The notes beneath the pieces are model-generated. The model saw only the letters and a program-made list of their open reading frames with translations, was not told the DNA's origin and did no database searches. A stretch of DNA of 64,000 bases, taken from contig NW_024464918.1 of the NCBI RefSeq assembly GCF_017591425.1, positions 8,492,001-8,556,000 of the forward strand, given 5' to 3'. Source of the DNA: Ochotona curzoniae (Eukaryota; Chordata; Mammalia; Lagomorpha; Ochotonidae). The translations under genes were made by a program, and so were the position numbers. Positions 36,178 to 47,361 of the stretch are shown here, one piece after another. The stretch's first letter is position 1; every line of letters starts with the position of its first letter.

Positions 36178-36507
36178 CTTTTTTTTAAAAAAGATTTATT
36201 TTATTTTTATTGGAAAGGCGGATATATAGAGAGGAGAGACAGAGAGGAAGATCTTCCATCCGATGATTCACTCCCCAAGTGAGCACAACGGGCCGATACT
36301 ATGCCGATCCAAAGCCAGGAGCCTCTTCCAGGTCTCCCACGCGGGTGCAGGTTCCCAAAGCTTTGGGCCGTCCTCATCTGCTTTCCCAGGCCACAGGCAG
36401 GGAGCTGGAAGGGAAGCGGGGCTGCCGGGATTAGAACCGGCGCCCATATGGGATCCCTGGTGTGCAAGGCGAGGACCTTTAACCACTTGCGCCACCGCGC
36501 CGGGCCC
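36178..36507 (-). repeat. Young C-type SINE inserted in L1 3' UTR
   Basis: Antisense, nearly consensus: aaaagatttattttattttt, ggatatatagagaggagaga, gattcactccccaagtgagc, ggccgatactatgccgatcc, gcccatatgggatccctggt, and head gccaccgcgccgggcc. Duplicated catatgttctct at 36166-36177 and 36508-36519 marks the target site inside the L1 sequence. Confidence 0.97.
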
Positions 36508-36550
36508 CATATGTTCTCTTTTATACATGACAACTAATACACAAGTTAAT

Positions 36551-36553
36551 ATA

Positions 36554-36585
<32 letters not shown>

Positions 36586-36655
36586 AAATCATACACAAAG
36601 TGTATATGTCTATATAGTGCATATATAAAGTATATATAGATATATACACTCTAAA
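36551..36655. repeat. Compound (TG)n(TA)n microsatellite region
   Basis: An uninterrupted TG run followed by TA units (about 36554-36585), then further TA-rich imperfect repeats to about 36655. Confidence 0.9.
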
Positions 36656-37104
36656 AGAGAGAGTAGCCTACTGGGAAATAATGGATGTGCACAGTATGGA
36701 CTTTACTCATGATCAATATGATTAATAGAATTCCCATTAATATTTTAATTACACATTTATGTTATATCACTGTATTTTCTGCCTTTTCCTATACCCACCA
36801 TGTCATGATACATTTATATATCAGAAAGTTAAGCTTGTAACATTGAAATTATTGACTATGCCATACTAGCAAGAATAACAATTCATAATTAATAATAGGA
36901 GGGGATTACAGAGAGGGATGAGAGAGACAGGGAAGGGATGAACCTCTATGTTTATTTTTCTGTATCATGAAAAAATAATCAAAAACAATGAAAGTTTCAA
37001 AAAAAGATGCAGACACCATACACAATAACTTAACCATTTTGAAAACAGCGCCATTTTTTGCTTCTCTATCAATCACATAATGATTTTATCGTGGATTAAC
37101 CTTT

Positions 37105-37375
37105 TAAGACAACGCAGGAGAGTTGACCCTGGCAGTTAACATGCCCATGTCCTGGGTTCAAGTCATTGGATTTCTCCAATGCACATGGAAGACAGGCATT
37201 GCATTTCACATCTCCAGCTGTACTCTGCCTACCCCTCACAGGCATGTGGAAATTGGATTCACAGAGGGGAATTCTATCTACTCTTTATATCTCATTCTGT
37301 GTGTGTGCGGAGGGTATGTATGTTTTCATCTCACTCTGTCTCTATATGATTCTCCAACAAAAAAATAATCACACA
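37105..37375 (+). repeat. Possible old SINE, rearranged
   Basis: The phrases cctgggttcaagtcattgga, tacccctcacaggcatgtgg, atctcactctgtctctatat and tctccaacaaaaaaataatc recall parts of a sense lagomorph SINE with its tail, but the spacing is irregular. The assignment is weak. Confidence 0.35.
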
Positions 37376-37556
37376 AAGAAAGGAAACATGTAACTTTAGC
37401 TTCATGTTAACTGACATGTATGGGATGACAGGTTTCGCTTATGACATTTTTTCACAACAAGCTTGCAACTATTGAAACGATTTTCCATAAGAGATGCATC
37501 TCAAGTCCTGTGACATGCATGTTTAATAAATGCTTTCTTAATTCCAAGGTTCATAC

Positions 37557-37735
37557 CAGTGGTTCTTAAATTTAGGTGCTATCTGAATCACTTGAGAAAC
37601 CTTTATAAAAATACCAAATTTCAAGCTCCTTGGGTTAATCAAGTGCATTGCCACTCACCCTGGCTAGGCCCATGCACCCATAATTGTGAAGCTTCCCCTT
37701 CGAATCATTTCATTGCACAATTTTGCACAGCACTG
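37557..37735 (+). mobile_element. MER5/MER20-type hAT MITE
   Basis: It starts cagtggttcttaaatttagg, continues tgaatcacttgagaaacctt and tataaaaatacc, and ends with gtgaagcttccccttcgaat and gcacagcactg. The cagtg/cactg termini match this hAT-Charlie MITE group. The flanking octamers gttcatac and gtttgtat differ only by transitions, as expected for an old 8-base target duplication. Noncoding. Confidence 0.75.
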
Positions 37736-37777
37736 GTTTGTATTGTTTGACTCTCAATAAATGTCTATTTAATATCT

Positions 37778-37835
37778 TACACCTTCAATTTCTTGATCAG
37801 TGAAATGAACATAACATCCCCTTGCTGTATAGTAG
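37778..37835 (+). repeat. Possible MIR fragment
   Basis: The wording accttcaatttcttgatcag and tgaaatgaacataacatccc resembles the MIR region ctcagtttcctcatctgtaa onwards. It lies 40 bases after the hAT MITE. Short and diverged. Confidence 0.35.
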
Positions 37836-38024
37836 CATTTTATAGAACGTCTTTCAGATTTGGCTGCTTCATATTCACTCACAGATGGCTATTAAGAGGA
37901 ACAACATTCACTTCCTTATACTCCTCATCACTCACACTGGATCTCTGGGGAGGGACTCAGAAATATGCAGATACCAGATATCCTTCATTAGTGAGGGAGA
38001 GAGGAAAGAAGGGAGGCAGAGGGA

Positions 38025-38225
38025 GAGAGAGGGATGGCCAGACCCAGGCTGGATGAAAGCTGGGAAATGGGAACTCAATGCATTTCTCACATGAAAGTGG
38101 CAAGAATGCAATTACTTGAACCATCACCTGCTGCCTCACAGGGTATGCATCAGCAGGAAGACAGAATAAGGTGTCAGGGCAAAGAATCAAACTCAAGCAA
38201 CCTGATGTGATACATGAACCTTGTT
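38025..38225 (-). repeat. Old lagomorph C-type SINE, partial
   Basis: Antisense: ggccagacccaggctggatg, tgcaattacttgaaccatca, cctgctgcctcacagggtat, then gaatcaaactcaagcaacct. A GA-rich stretch precedes it (38000-38032). The phrase accatcacctgctgcctc is typical of old C SINE copies. Confidence 0.6.
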
Positions 38226-38769
38226 TTTACAAAGTGTTAATCCCCCCAAAAGCAATTTTTATTCACAGTGAAGCCTGAGTTTTCCTCAGTTCTGAGAAGT
38301 TACCAAACATGTCAAGAAATATCATAAACTAGCACGTTCCCTATTGAATCAACCTATGATTATAAAGCCAGAACTCTAAGTACACCTTTGCTAAACACTT
38401 CTTGCATGTTACCCATTTCCTCCTCCTGCCTCTGATGTTCTAACTGTACTGAAACCCACAGTTGAAATCCTTGGGCATCAAGGGACTAACAGAACACAGC
38501 TTCATTTCCTGGCCAGTAGCAGCCTTAGTGTTGCAATTGAGGCTCAGCACAAATGAACCTCGTGCTGGGAAGGCATCTCAGAAATGGGTTCCTGCTCTTA
38601 ATCCCTTCTAATAATGACAGTCCAGTAAGGACTGATCTGTCCTAAAGATGGGGCTGTCCTCTTAAATTGGGCTCTAAAATTCTGAATTCCCTGCTTTCTG
38701 GTCTTGCAAGGCACCAAGGTCTCCATGAGAAGGTCTTGCTAAATTTCACACACTTAGACCCAGGTGCAA
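38226..38769. other. Unique noncoding sequence
   Basis: No gene or repeat is recognised. It borders a candidate regulatory block. Confidence 0.45.
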
Positions 38770-39480
38770 AAGCATTCGTTTTTTTGTGTGAAATGTATTA
38801 ATCATTTTGTCAACCATGAAACTAGAGCAGCTATTAATCACATACATAATCTACAACAGCTCTTCTGTTGGGCTCCTAGTCCGGGGATAAATTATCATGT
38901 CAAGGATTAATCCATTTTATTTGCCATAATCCTGCTTTCATTCTTTCTCTCTTCTGCCCCAACTGCACCCTGTTTACTCAGCTTTTGTGCAGAAGCATTC
39001 CAATTGTCTCACTGACAATGAGAATCTGAATGATTAATAACAGTGACAGAAACTTGACCAAGGGTTCAACAAACCATGAGTAAAAACACTGAGCCCAAGG
39101 TCAGACTGGGTTACAATTATGCTCCATCCTCAAACCGGAAAACAGAGAGAGAGAATTAATGAGGTAGGGTGAGGCTGACAAAGAAAAGCAGTTTCTTTAG
39201 GCATTAATGCCTTTTCCCTGAAGATAATCTGAATACAGCCTGTCTGGCCATTTCCCCAAACAGATGCCTTCTGTTATAAGACTTGCTGTGTCGGGCCACC
39301 CAGCCTGGTGCAACGGCTCGCTTTGGCAATTTCAAATCACAGTTAAATGCTGATGCCTCCAGGGCTTTGACTACTGCAAACAAAGTGAGCTGGTAAGTTG
39401 CAGACACTTCCCTCAAGTGTGCTAGAAGATTGTAAATTTCACATGATGGCTATTATAAGAGGCATAAACTGAGACAAAAA
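38770..39480. promoter_or_regulatory. Candidate conserved enhancer with homeodomain-type sites
   Basis: Repeat-free stretch dense in TAAT cores: tattaatcattt (38798), gctattaatcacat (38832), tgattaataacag (39031). The perfect palindrome ggattaatcc (38904-38913) is a doubled OTX/PITX-like site. A 14-base perfect palindrome, aggcattaatgcct, lies at 39200-39213. It also contains aatgagaatctgaatg and tgaccaagggttcaac. This resembles a developmental enhancer, but conservation has not been tested and no target gene is visible. Confidence 0.4.
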
Positions 39481-41254
39481 TGTCTTACCACCACCACTCC
39501 TGCAGAGCCTTCCGGTCAGGGCTGAGAAAACGCCCATCCTGAGCCTGGTATTGATCGATTAGGAGCCCAGCAACCAAGTTTTTGAAACTTTCATGCATTT
39601 GTTGGAAGATTGTTTTTTTTAAATATGGATAGTAGATTCTTCTGATTCAGGAGAAATATTTCAAACAGAGAGACCTCGGCAAAATCACATGGCAGCAAAT
39701 GCTCAATGCACATCCATAAATGATGAAGACCTCAGAGGGCAGCTACAGTAAAAAGAGAAATGACACCTGGCCAAGGTATGGGTATATGAGACAACAATGC
39801 ACATAAAACAAGCGTGTGGCATTGTATGAAGCACGGTACATTTCTATTAAACTGGAAAGCTCATTTTGACCCAACGCACAATTCCTAACTGTGAAGGTCG
39901 TTCATCCAGCAGGTATTTAAGATGCAGCTTTTCAGCAAGCATAAAGGTATCCATATGTGACAAGACAGACAAACAAACAGCAATAATCAACTCCAACAAT
40001 GCATTGTAAGGTTAGATTTAAGTTCACACTTAGCCTAAGCTTAGGACCACTTGTAGTGAAGAAAAGCCTTCTGAATCCCACGCTTTTGCATGATAGGCAA
40101 CATCAAACAAAGTACCTTGCCAAGTTTAAGAAGAACTGCTTGATCATGTGACAGACTATCTGTGGAATTTTGAGCTTAAGAGGTTAAGAGGTGACGCAGG
40201 GAAACTTAATCCAGTGTAACTTCTGTTGAGAATAAGAATTTATACAACATAAAAAATAAAGGTATGATGAAAATGTGTTTTAGGCAAAAATAACCTTTAC
40301 TTTGAATTCACTGCATTATAAACATATTTCTTAGATGTTAATAATGACAAGATGGCATTTTTATTTTGCTAAATAGAATTTCCAACACACACATTCTAGT
40401 TCATGGAAATACTTTCAGCGATAATTGCTAAACATGCCAAGTACATTTATAAAAGCCGGCATATATGTTGATAGTAGCAAATGTCTATATTTGGGATGTT
40501 TTCTATAAACACAGACATTCAGTAATTATCACAGTTGCTGTTCATTTCAACGAGGGGAGACACTACAAATTCAAGACCAGTCATTTGACATAAGGCGGAA
40601 AGTATGCATTTTGGATAATAATCTAAGCACAGCATACGAATGCACAGTAGTTTTCGCCTGTTTGAGAGAAGAAAGTACAGCAATATCCACAGAAAAAGAC
40701 GCACAGGTAGACCTATGTAAAAATATTTTATCTAAGGAGGATACGCTATTGACACAATCCTCCACATTATATGGATTCGGGTTTCACAAACATTTTTAAA
40801 ATACTTAACACTAAAATACTTAACACTCAGGGATGCAAAGAACGGAAAGGCGATTGTTTAGCAAACTCTACAGTGAGCAAGATTATAATTTTCATACTAC
40901 CTTCTGGCAGAAAGACATTGACTAAAGGGCAAAGACTGTAATCACCTCACTTTTGTGTCCCCCAATCAATAATTCAATCATAATAATAACAATAGTTACC
41001 AACTCCTCCATAACAAACATAACAAGGATTCAGACAAGAATTACAACCTTAGTAGCAGCTCCTGTGGACACAGCTGTAATTAGACATTGACCCACGAAGT
41101 TCAAATTTCTACAGTTAACTCCATGCAATCCTTGCCCTAAGACAAACGCAAACGTGCTACAGTTACAGCTCTAAAAGCAGCTTACAGCTATTAAATCTAT
41201 GTCCCCTATTTTATTTGCTAGGACCACTCCTCGTCTCTATTTTCATTTCTTTTC
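39481..41254. other. Unique noncoding sequence, partly CNE-like
   Basis: No exon is seen. About 40380-40780 is repeat-free and keeps CpGs (tttcagcgataattgctaa, cataaggcggaaagtatgc). A perfect 15-base tandem duplication (aaaatacttaacact) lies at 40798-40827. The 40960-41100 stretch has caatcaataattcaatcata. Confidence 0.4.
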
Positions 41255-41268
41255 AAAAAGTTATTCTG

Positions 41269-41598
41269 GGGCCCGGCGCGGTGGCGCAGTGGTTAAGGTC
41301 CTCGCCTTGCACGCCCGGGATCCCATATTGGTGCTGGTTCTAATCCCGGCAGCCTCGCTTCCCTTCCAGCTCCCTGCCTGTGGCCCGGGAAAGCAGTAGA
41401 GGACGGCCCAAAGCTTTGGGAACCTGCACCCGCGTGGGAGACCTGGAAGAGGCTCCTGGCTTTGGATCAGCATAGTATTGGCCCATTGCGCTCACTTGGG
41501 GAGTGAACCATTGGACGGAAGATCTTCCTCTCTGTCTCTCCTCTCTGTATATCCGCCTTTCCAATAAAAAAAAATAATAAAATTAAATCTTTTTAAAA
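41269..41598 (+). repeat. Young C-type SINE, full length with target duplication
   Basis: Sense and near consensus: gggcccggcgcggtggcgca, gtggttaaggtcctcgcctt, ggttctaatcccggcagcct, cagcatagtattggcccatt, ctgtatatccgcctttccaa and tail. Perfect 14-base target duplications aaaaagttattctg lie at 41255-41268 and 41599-41612. The A- and B-box-like promoter text is intact. Confidence 0.98.
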
Positions 41599-41612
41599 AA
41601 AAGTTATTCTGT

Positions 41613-42752
41613 CATCTTATGAGGACAAAATTGTGGTTTTCCCAGGGACTTTGAAAAATGACAAGAAACAAATACTTACCCTGGGCTATGAGATGAGAAG
41701 AATAAGATGATAAAAAATCAGCAAGCTTCAAGAGATACTTTAAGATTCAATCAAGTGTTGGGTAACAGCCTCATTTCTCTAGCAGGGTGCATGGAAGAGT
41801 GTAAGCTGTATGGGACCACTGTTCTAACTCAAGTAAGGGTAACATCAGAAGACTCTGTGACCCAATCACCGATAAACTGAAAGCCAGACCAAAGAACTTA
41901 AGTATAAACCTTCAGGGGTCAATTAAGTTTCATGAGCAAGATAAAATTTAATTTTTTCATTGAAACAGGATGGTCATAGAGTTTGTGTCTGCATTTACAT
42001 AGCTTAATTCCCCTGGGTCTTGTACACCCCATAAAATCACGTGTGTTAGCCAGAACTATGCCAACCTGAAACAACGCAAACAATGAAACTCTGTGAGTCT
42101 ACTCAAAACAAAGATTGCTGTACATGTTATCAAGAAACCTTTGCCATTATCCATTCCACATACCGATATTAACTGTTTATGAATTCTCTCTGTGTGTGTT
42201 TTCATGTGGTTAATTACTGTATCAAAATGCATGATATCGTAAGGATGAATTTCTTAGGAAATCTGTGACAGGAATGCATAAGTACTCGACATCTGCCATC
42301 AAGTTTCAACTTCCCAAAAGCCATGGGGCATAAGCAAATGCTTTTAAGAAAGAACCACAGATTGTGTTTACAAACAAGAATAATCAAATCTTCTTGAACT
42401 TTTAGGTGTTGAATTTTTCTGAGGAATTCTTCAGTACCAAACACACCTTTTCTGGTCTTACATCTATCTCTTCTTTATCGTGAAGGAAAATCAAGTTTTT
42501 GGTACCTGAGACTCTGTATCCTACAGTGAGAATTAGAATGCTGGAAAGCATTCATCTCTCACTGTAAACCCTGCAGTTCAGAAACCAGGAGGGCTAGACT
42601 AGCACAGAGGGCCTGTGAGGGGGCAGGGTCTAGTGGAGGACACAGTGAGATCCACAGGTTGGAGGATGGATGAGAGAGCCAGGACACAGGGTGGGGCTGC
42701 AGGGCACCTATGCACTTTCAGTGGAGGACTGGGCTGCCTTTCAGTGGAGATT
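41613..42752. other. Unique noncoding sequence
   Basis: No gene or repeat is recognised over 1.1 kb. Confidence 0.5.
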
Positions 42753-42767
42753 AAAACCATTAACACT

Positions 42768-43080
42768 CTGCCTGGCGTGGTAGCCTAGTGGCTAAAGTCC
42801 TTTCCTTGAATGCATCAGGATCCCATATGGGTGCCAGTTCCTGTCCCTGCAGCCCTGCTTCCCATTCAGCTCCCTGCTTGTGGCCTGGGAAAGCAGTTGT
42901 GGATGGTCAAAAGCCTTGGGACCAGAAAGAAGTTCCTGGCTCCTGGCTTTAGATTGGCTCAGCCATGTCTGCTGCGGTCACTTGGGGAGTGAATCATTGG
43001 TTTGAAGATCTTCCTTTCTGTCTTTCCTCCTCTCGGTATATCTGACTTTGCAATAAAAATAAACTAAATATTTTAAAAGA
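42768..43080 (+). repeat. C-type SINE with perfect target duplication
   Basis: Sense: head ctgcctggcgtggtagccta, gtggctaaagtcctttcctt, cattcagctccctgcttgtg, ggtcacttggggagtgaatc, tctgactttgcaataaaaat. Perfect 15-base target duplications aaaaccattaacact lie at 42753-42767 and 43081-43095. The site TT|AAAA is the preferred L1 endonuclease cut. The B-box region is somewhat diverged (cagttcctgtccc). Confidence 0.97.
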
Positions 43081-43095
43081 AAAACCATTAACACT

Positions 43096-46000
43096 GTAAC
43101 TGAGAGTGCTGATTTTAGGCAAAAGGTGGGCACAGGAACAGAGGTAGAGACTCATACAGATTACTCACTAGAACTTGTTTTTCAGAGGATGTTGCGCTAA
43201 AGCATACTTCAAACAATGTACTCAGAGGGGCTAGACTTTCAAAAGCAGTAAAGGTTAAAATTACAAGCAGTATGAATGACGTTTTAAAAAACAAAATATA
43301 CAAAGACATATGCTAGAAGCAGTTAGAGCCCATCCTCCCCTTTCCTACAAGTAGTATATTTCCTAATCCTTGCTATGAGAGACTGCAAATGGTAGTTTCT
43401 TTAAGGAATTATTTATTCTGATTCTCTCCTCTACTTGTTGTAAGTAAATAAAACTTTAAGCAACCTCTACTTGGTGCTCATTCTTTGTTGACAGGCTGTT
43501 CGACAGGTGGATATGTTGTATCTGCCATCATCCAGCTACCATGAGAATGCACTGATTAAGCAGAATTTAGAACAAAGGATTACTTTCCCAGCTCCATCTC
43601 AGCTTCACCGTAAGGTGGAAGTCAACCACAGGATATTTTATACTGAAGGCTGAACTACGTTCCCAAGTTCATAGTGACCTCCTTGACCCAAATAGTTTGG
43701 GGTGATACGATGAGATGGACCTTCGGAGACAAGATTCGAAGCAGCAAACTTCCATGTTAAGCAGTGTCATTCTTTTATTCCAGATTTAAATATTGAGATT
43801 CAATAGATGATACGAAAAAAGTGAAAAAAATGGGAGATTCCCATTCCTTCTCAAAAACAAGAAACATATTTCTAACACATGAATTTTAGAGAACCAAAAT
43901 TATTTTGCATGTTGCTAAAAATTGTGGATAAAGCCATTTATCTTCCAAAACCATGCACGAAACAATACCTACAGTACACTTCAAAGTAAATTATGGGTGC
44001 TAATTGTTTGTCAAATTAGGTTCAGCAACTACTGCAGGAGTAGCATTCTGCAAGAGGGCAGTAACGAGTAACGGACCAAGGAGGCTGTGCGTGTGACAGC
44101 CAAGGTGAATGGGAAAGCCATGCGTCATCCTCTCTATCGGGCTCTGAAACTAAGACTGCTTAAAAAAGAAGTCTATTCAAAGAAAAATAAGCACATTTGT
44201 AAAACCTTTGATCTAGAAGAAGAGATGACCCTAGAGAGAATGACTGCCTTGCCTTAGGTCTCCCAGCTAATAAATGTCTTAACTGATAGATCGCCAGGGA
44301 CTGCCATTACAATCTTGTAAATAGTTAAGGTGATGAGTTTTCTAGCATTGTGATTTTAATATTTTTCAAGACACAATCCCATTTTACAAGAGGGGGAAAG
44401 CAGTGATCTTTTTCTGCTGGGAAATATTTCTATATCTCACATAGATCCTGCACAGCAGAAATGAGGTTTCTCCCTCTGGATGCGGGGTTCTTTCTGTCAC
44501 TGCTTCTCTAGCTCAACATGGAAATGGAACTCTCAGGAAATGTGAAATAAAGCACAGATTCTTTGGTAAATCAGAGGAAGTGTGGGATTGGTTGCAGGAA
44601 ACAGAATAAAGCGAGGGTGAGAACTGGGTAGAACAGCAATGGCTGGAGATGAAATGAGTACCAGGAAGAGTACAGGAAACTCCACACGGGCAGTGCATGT
44701 CCTCCCTTTCTCTCTTCCTTGCTGTTTTCCACTTCACACCCAAGAAGGTCCTTAGGACATTCTCAACACCAACAAACCATCATAAGATCGTATATAATGT
44801 TTATATCTAATGTAGACTAAACATTAAAAAACATTATCTAGCTAAATGATACGAAGCTGTCCTTTTTAATAATCGGATATCCAATGTTATTACATTGAAA
44901 AGGGCCCACACAGTACAGCATGTAGGATTATGAAGTCTTTCAATAGGAGCTGAATTTGAAAACTAGAATAAAAACAAGCAAAAAAAAAAATGCATTTTTC
45001 TTTTTCTGTTGTTAAACCAGACACCTAGGTGCTCCTACCTAGGGCAAATCAACCGTTGAGTACAAGGAACAGATAATTAAGTTCTTATATGTATTTTTAA
45101 ACTCTTAGGTGGATTTTCATGAAATTATTGTGCCTTGATTTCATGGACCAATTTCTTATACCGTGCTACACTTTATAGCAATACATTTTTATCACTGAAG
45201 GAGGATGAGTTCTCTGGGATTGTGATCTTAATATTGTTTCAAGACACAATTACATTTTATAACAGAATGACAAAAATGTGATTTCTCTTATGTGAACCGT
45301 TTCTGAGATTTGCATAAAATGTACAGATTGGAAAGCAAAAGAGAACAAACCCATTTTCTATCCTTGGGTTTAAAGTCAGCATCACTCAATTTAATAAACA
45401 TATCCAAAGGGGCACAAAATAATACTTGGAGACTTTAGCCTGGGGTATTTTTGGAAGAATGTGCATACAGAAATGCATTCAAGTATCAGGAAATACAGTG
45501 GAAGAGATGCTTGGAAATGACAGAAGGAGAGTCCCACACCTCTCCTATCTAATGTAATGAGCGGCCCCAGGAGGAAAGACCTCAAACTGAGTTTTTAATA
45601 ATGAGAGCCACAGATTCTGGCAGATAAGGAGAAAGAGTTGGTCCTAGGCATGAAACTTTCCATGAGCAAATTCAAATGACTTTATGATGAGCAAAGGCAG
45701 AAGAAGGCAGGCAATTTAGCCTGGCTATAATTGAAAGTCTAGGTCTGGGGGAGGTGAGCTATTAGTGGGGAAAGAAGGGTTGAAGAATGTTGTGCACTCT
45801 TGGAGCAAGGAGGAAAACACATTCAAACAGTTAATTCTGTTGATTCTTTCAGTTGAACATAATTCTTTCTTCCCACCCACAGATATTTTGCACCTGCAGT
45901 AGCATGTGGGTGTGGGACAGGAATGTGATATAATTAGAACAATCCAGAATGCTGGACTACCTTTTTCACCAAAAAAAAAAGGTACCTAACTCACTTGATT

Positions 46001-46138
46001 CCTCGAGGAGCTACTTGGAAATCAACTCCTCTGGGGCTGTGTTAATGGGAACTTTAACCCAGACCTATTTCTGAACAAATTGGACCATGCTACTCCGATG
46101 CTCTCAGGGACCTGTGGAAAAGCCCAACCTACCTACCT
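43096..46138. other. Unique noncoding sequence, no gene seen
   Basis: Three kilobases without a clear feature. A stretch at 43648-43740 (ggctgaactacgttcccaag, gatgagatggaccttcggag) faintly recalls an old interspersed repeat but cannot be assigned. Confidence 0.45.
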
Positions 46139-46450
46139 GTGCTTTTAATCTCCTCCACCCCCTGCCCCTGGTGCCTGCTCTTACCATACTGTACATTTCA
46201 CTGTCTCATTAGTTTTTGCTTCCCTTTGTGGATATGGCTGGAGATCTGGGTCTTCTGTGAACTCAACTGTGACTGCTTTGTACTTCCTGCAGGGCATTTT
46301 GTTCCTCCTTGGTATTCACATAATCACATGCAGATTTTGCTTTCACTGCATTTTCAGCATGATTATACATTATTCCTTAATATGTCAGGTGTTTCACTAG
46401 ACTGTCTCGTTCATCCTTGGATCTTCAATTCCTAGCAGAAGGGCATGCAT
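46139..46450 (+). repeat. Possible L2-type remnant
   Basis: The phrases tgctcttaccatactgtaca and actgtctcgttcatccttgg, then atcttcaattcctagcagaa and gggcatgc, resemble the 3' end of L2 elements, which read tgtatccccagcgcctagca followed by cagtgcctggcac. A 98-codon frame over it is incidental. Confidence 0.35.
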
Positions 46451-46707
46451 GCCTTTGATATCATATCCTTGCACTAAAGAGATTACTCATGTTTTTATTT
46501 CAGGGAAATTATTCTAATGTGGTGATAGCATCTTATCTAGTTATTATTTACCAAACTTTCAGCCTTACAGCTTTGAGAGATTAAATTAGATTAATTTATT
46601 TTTATAAGGTTAAATATAATACCACTTAATTATATGATTGGCTTTGCTCCTATATATTTAGATAAGAAGCCTATGCAGTATTTTTTTTAAAAAAGTATAG
46701 CTTTTCA
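46451..46707. other. AT-rich spacer
   Basis: No feature is recognised. Confidence 0.4.
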
Positions 46708-46915
46708 CAAAGGATTTATTCTTATTTTACTGGAAAGGCAGTTACACAGATGGAAAGGCAGGGAAAGACAGAGAAAGAGAAACTTCATATTCAATGGTTC
46801 AATCCCCACATGGTAGCAACTCCCAAGGCTGGGCCAGGAGCATCTGCAAGAAGCTGCATTACAAGTGGAACAGCTGCGACTGGTACCATACCATAGTACA
46901 TTAAGCTACCTCTGG
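46708..46915 (-). repeat. C-type SINE with internal deletion
   Basis: Antisense: aggatttattcttattttac, tggaaaggcagttacacaga, tcaatggttcaatccccaca, then a shortened middle and a head side at acattaagctacctctggag. First of four SINEs in alternating orientation. Confidence 0.75.
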
Positions 46916-47195
46916 AGGCACCAACATCGCATATGGCACTTGTTCATGTCATGGATGCTCCACTTCTGATCCAGCTCCCTGCTTACAGCGCAGCCAGGGA
47001 AAACATCTTAGCATGTATCAAGTCTTTGAAGACCCTACACCCACGTGGGTGACCTGAAGAAACTCCTGACTCTTGGCTATAAATAGGCATGGTTCCACCT
47101 GTTATGGCTGGGCAGGGAGTGCTGGTATACCAGAATGTGGAAAATCTCTCTGTTGCTCTTTTTCTCTATAACTCTTCAAGTAAAAATTTAAAACA
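46916..47195 (+). repeat. Old lagomorph C-type SINE
   Basis: Sense: ggcaccaacatcgcatatgg, gctccacttctgatccagct, ccctgcttacagcgcagcca, gaccctacacccacgtgggt, aatctctctgttgctctttt, ataactcttcaagtaaaaat. The ataactcttcaagtaaa tail marks an older subfamily. It is head-to-head with the previous SINE. Confidence 0.85.
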
Positions 47196-47244
47196 AAAAC
47201 AAAAACAAAGCAAGAATCAACCTTAAGGGGAAAACAAAGAATTA

Positions 47245-47330
47245 AAACAACTGGGTCTTGACTCAGTACCCATATGAAATACTGGTGCCGCATACAGTGA
47301 ATTACTCACTACGCCAGTGTCATCCCAGGC
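47245..47330 (-). repeat. C-type SINE fragment (head end only)
   Basis: Antisense: gactcagtacccatatgaaa, tactggtgccgcatacagtg, ctcactacgccagtgtcatc. This corresponds to the head and B-box end of a SINE. Confidence 0.6.
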
Positions 47331-47361
47331 AGTAAACCATTTTAATACTATATGCTGAAGT

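Larger units (their letters stand above)
36113..37010 (+). mobile_element. LINE-1 3' UTR remnant, interrupted by a SINE
   Basis: The wording tgcttagtgaaataagccca, ttcccaagagacaaatatca, tatgttctct and, after the SINE, gacaactaatacac follows the 3' UTR of mammalian L1 elements. The element appears to continue past the TA-rich stretch through aggggattacagagaggg and end near the A-rich ttcaaaaaaagatgc at 37005. No ORF survives. The boundaries, especially the right one, are approximate. Confidence 0.55.

Noticed and set aside
36268..36586. Overlapping open frames on both strands across 36.3-36.6 kb
   Set aside because: Same set recurs at 54.6 and 62.4 kb because all lie on copies of the same young SINE.
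41269..41360. Possible tRNA gene from the A- and B-box-like sequence
   Set aside because: The boxes belong to the tRNA-derived head of a SINE; no cloverleaf is expected and the body and tail continue as SINE.
43648..43740. Resemblance to an old LTR or similar interspersed repeat (ggctgaactacgttcccaag)
   Set aside because: Only about 90 bases with loose similarity from memory; the family could not be decided.
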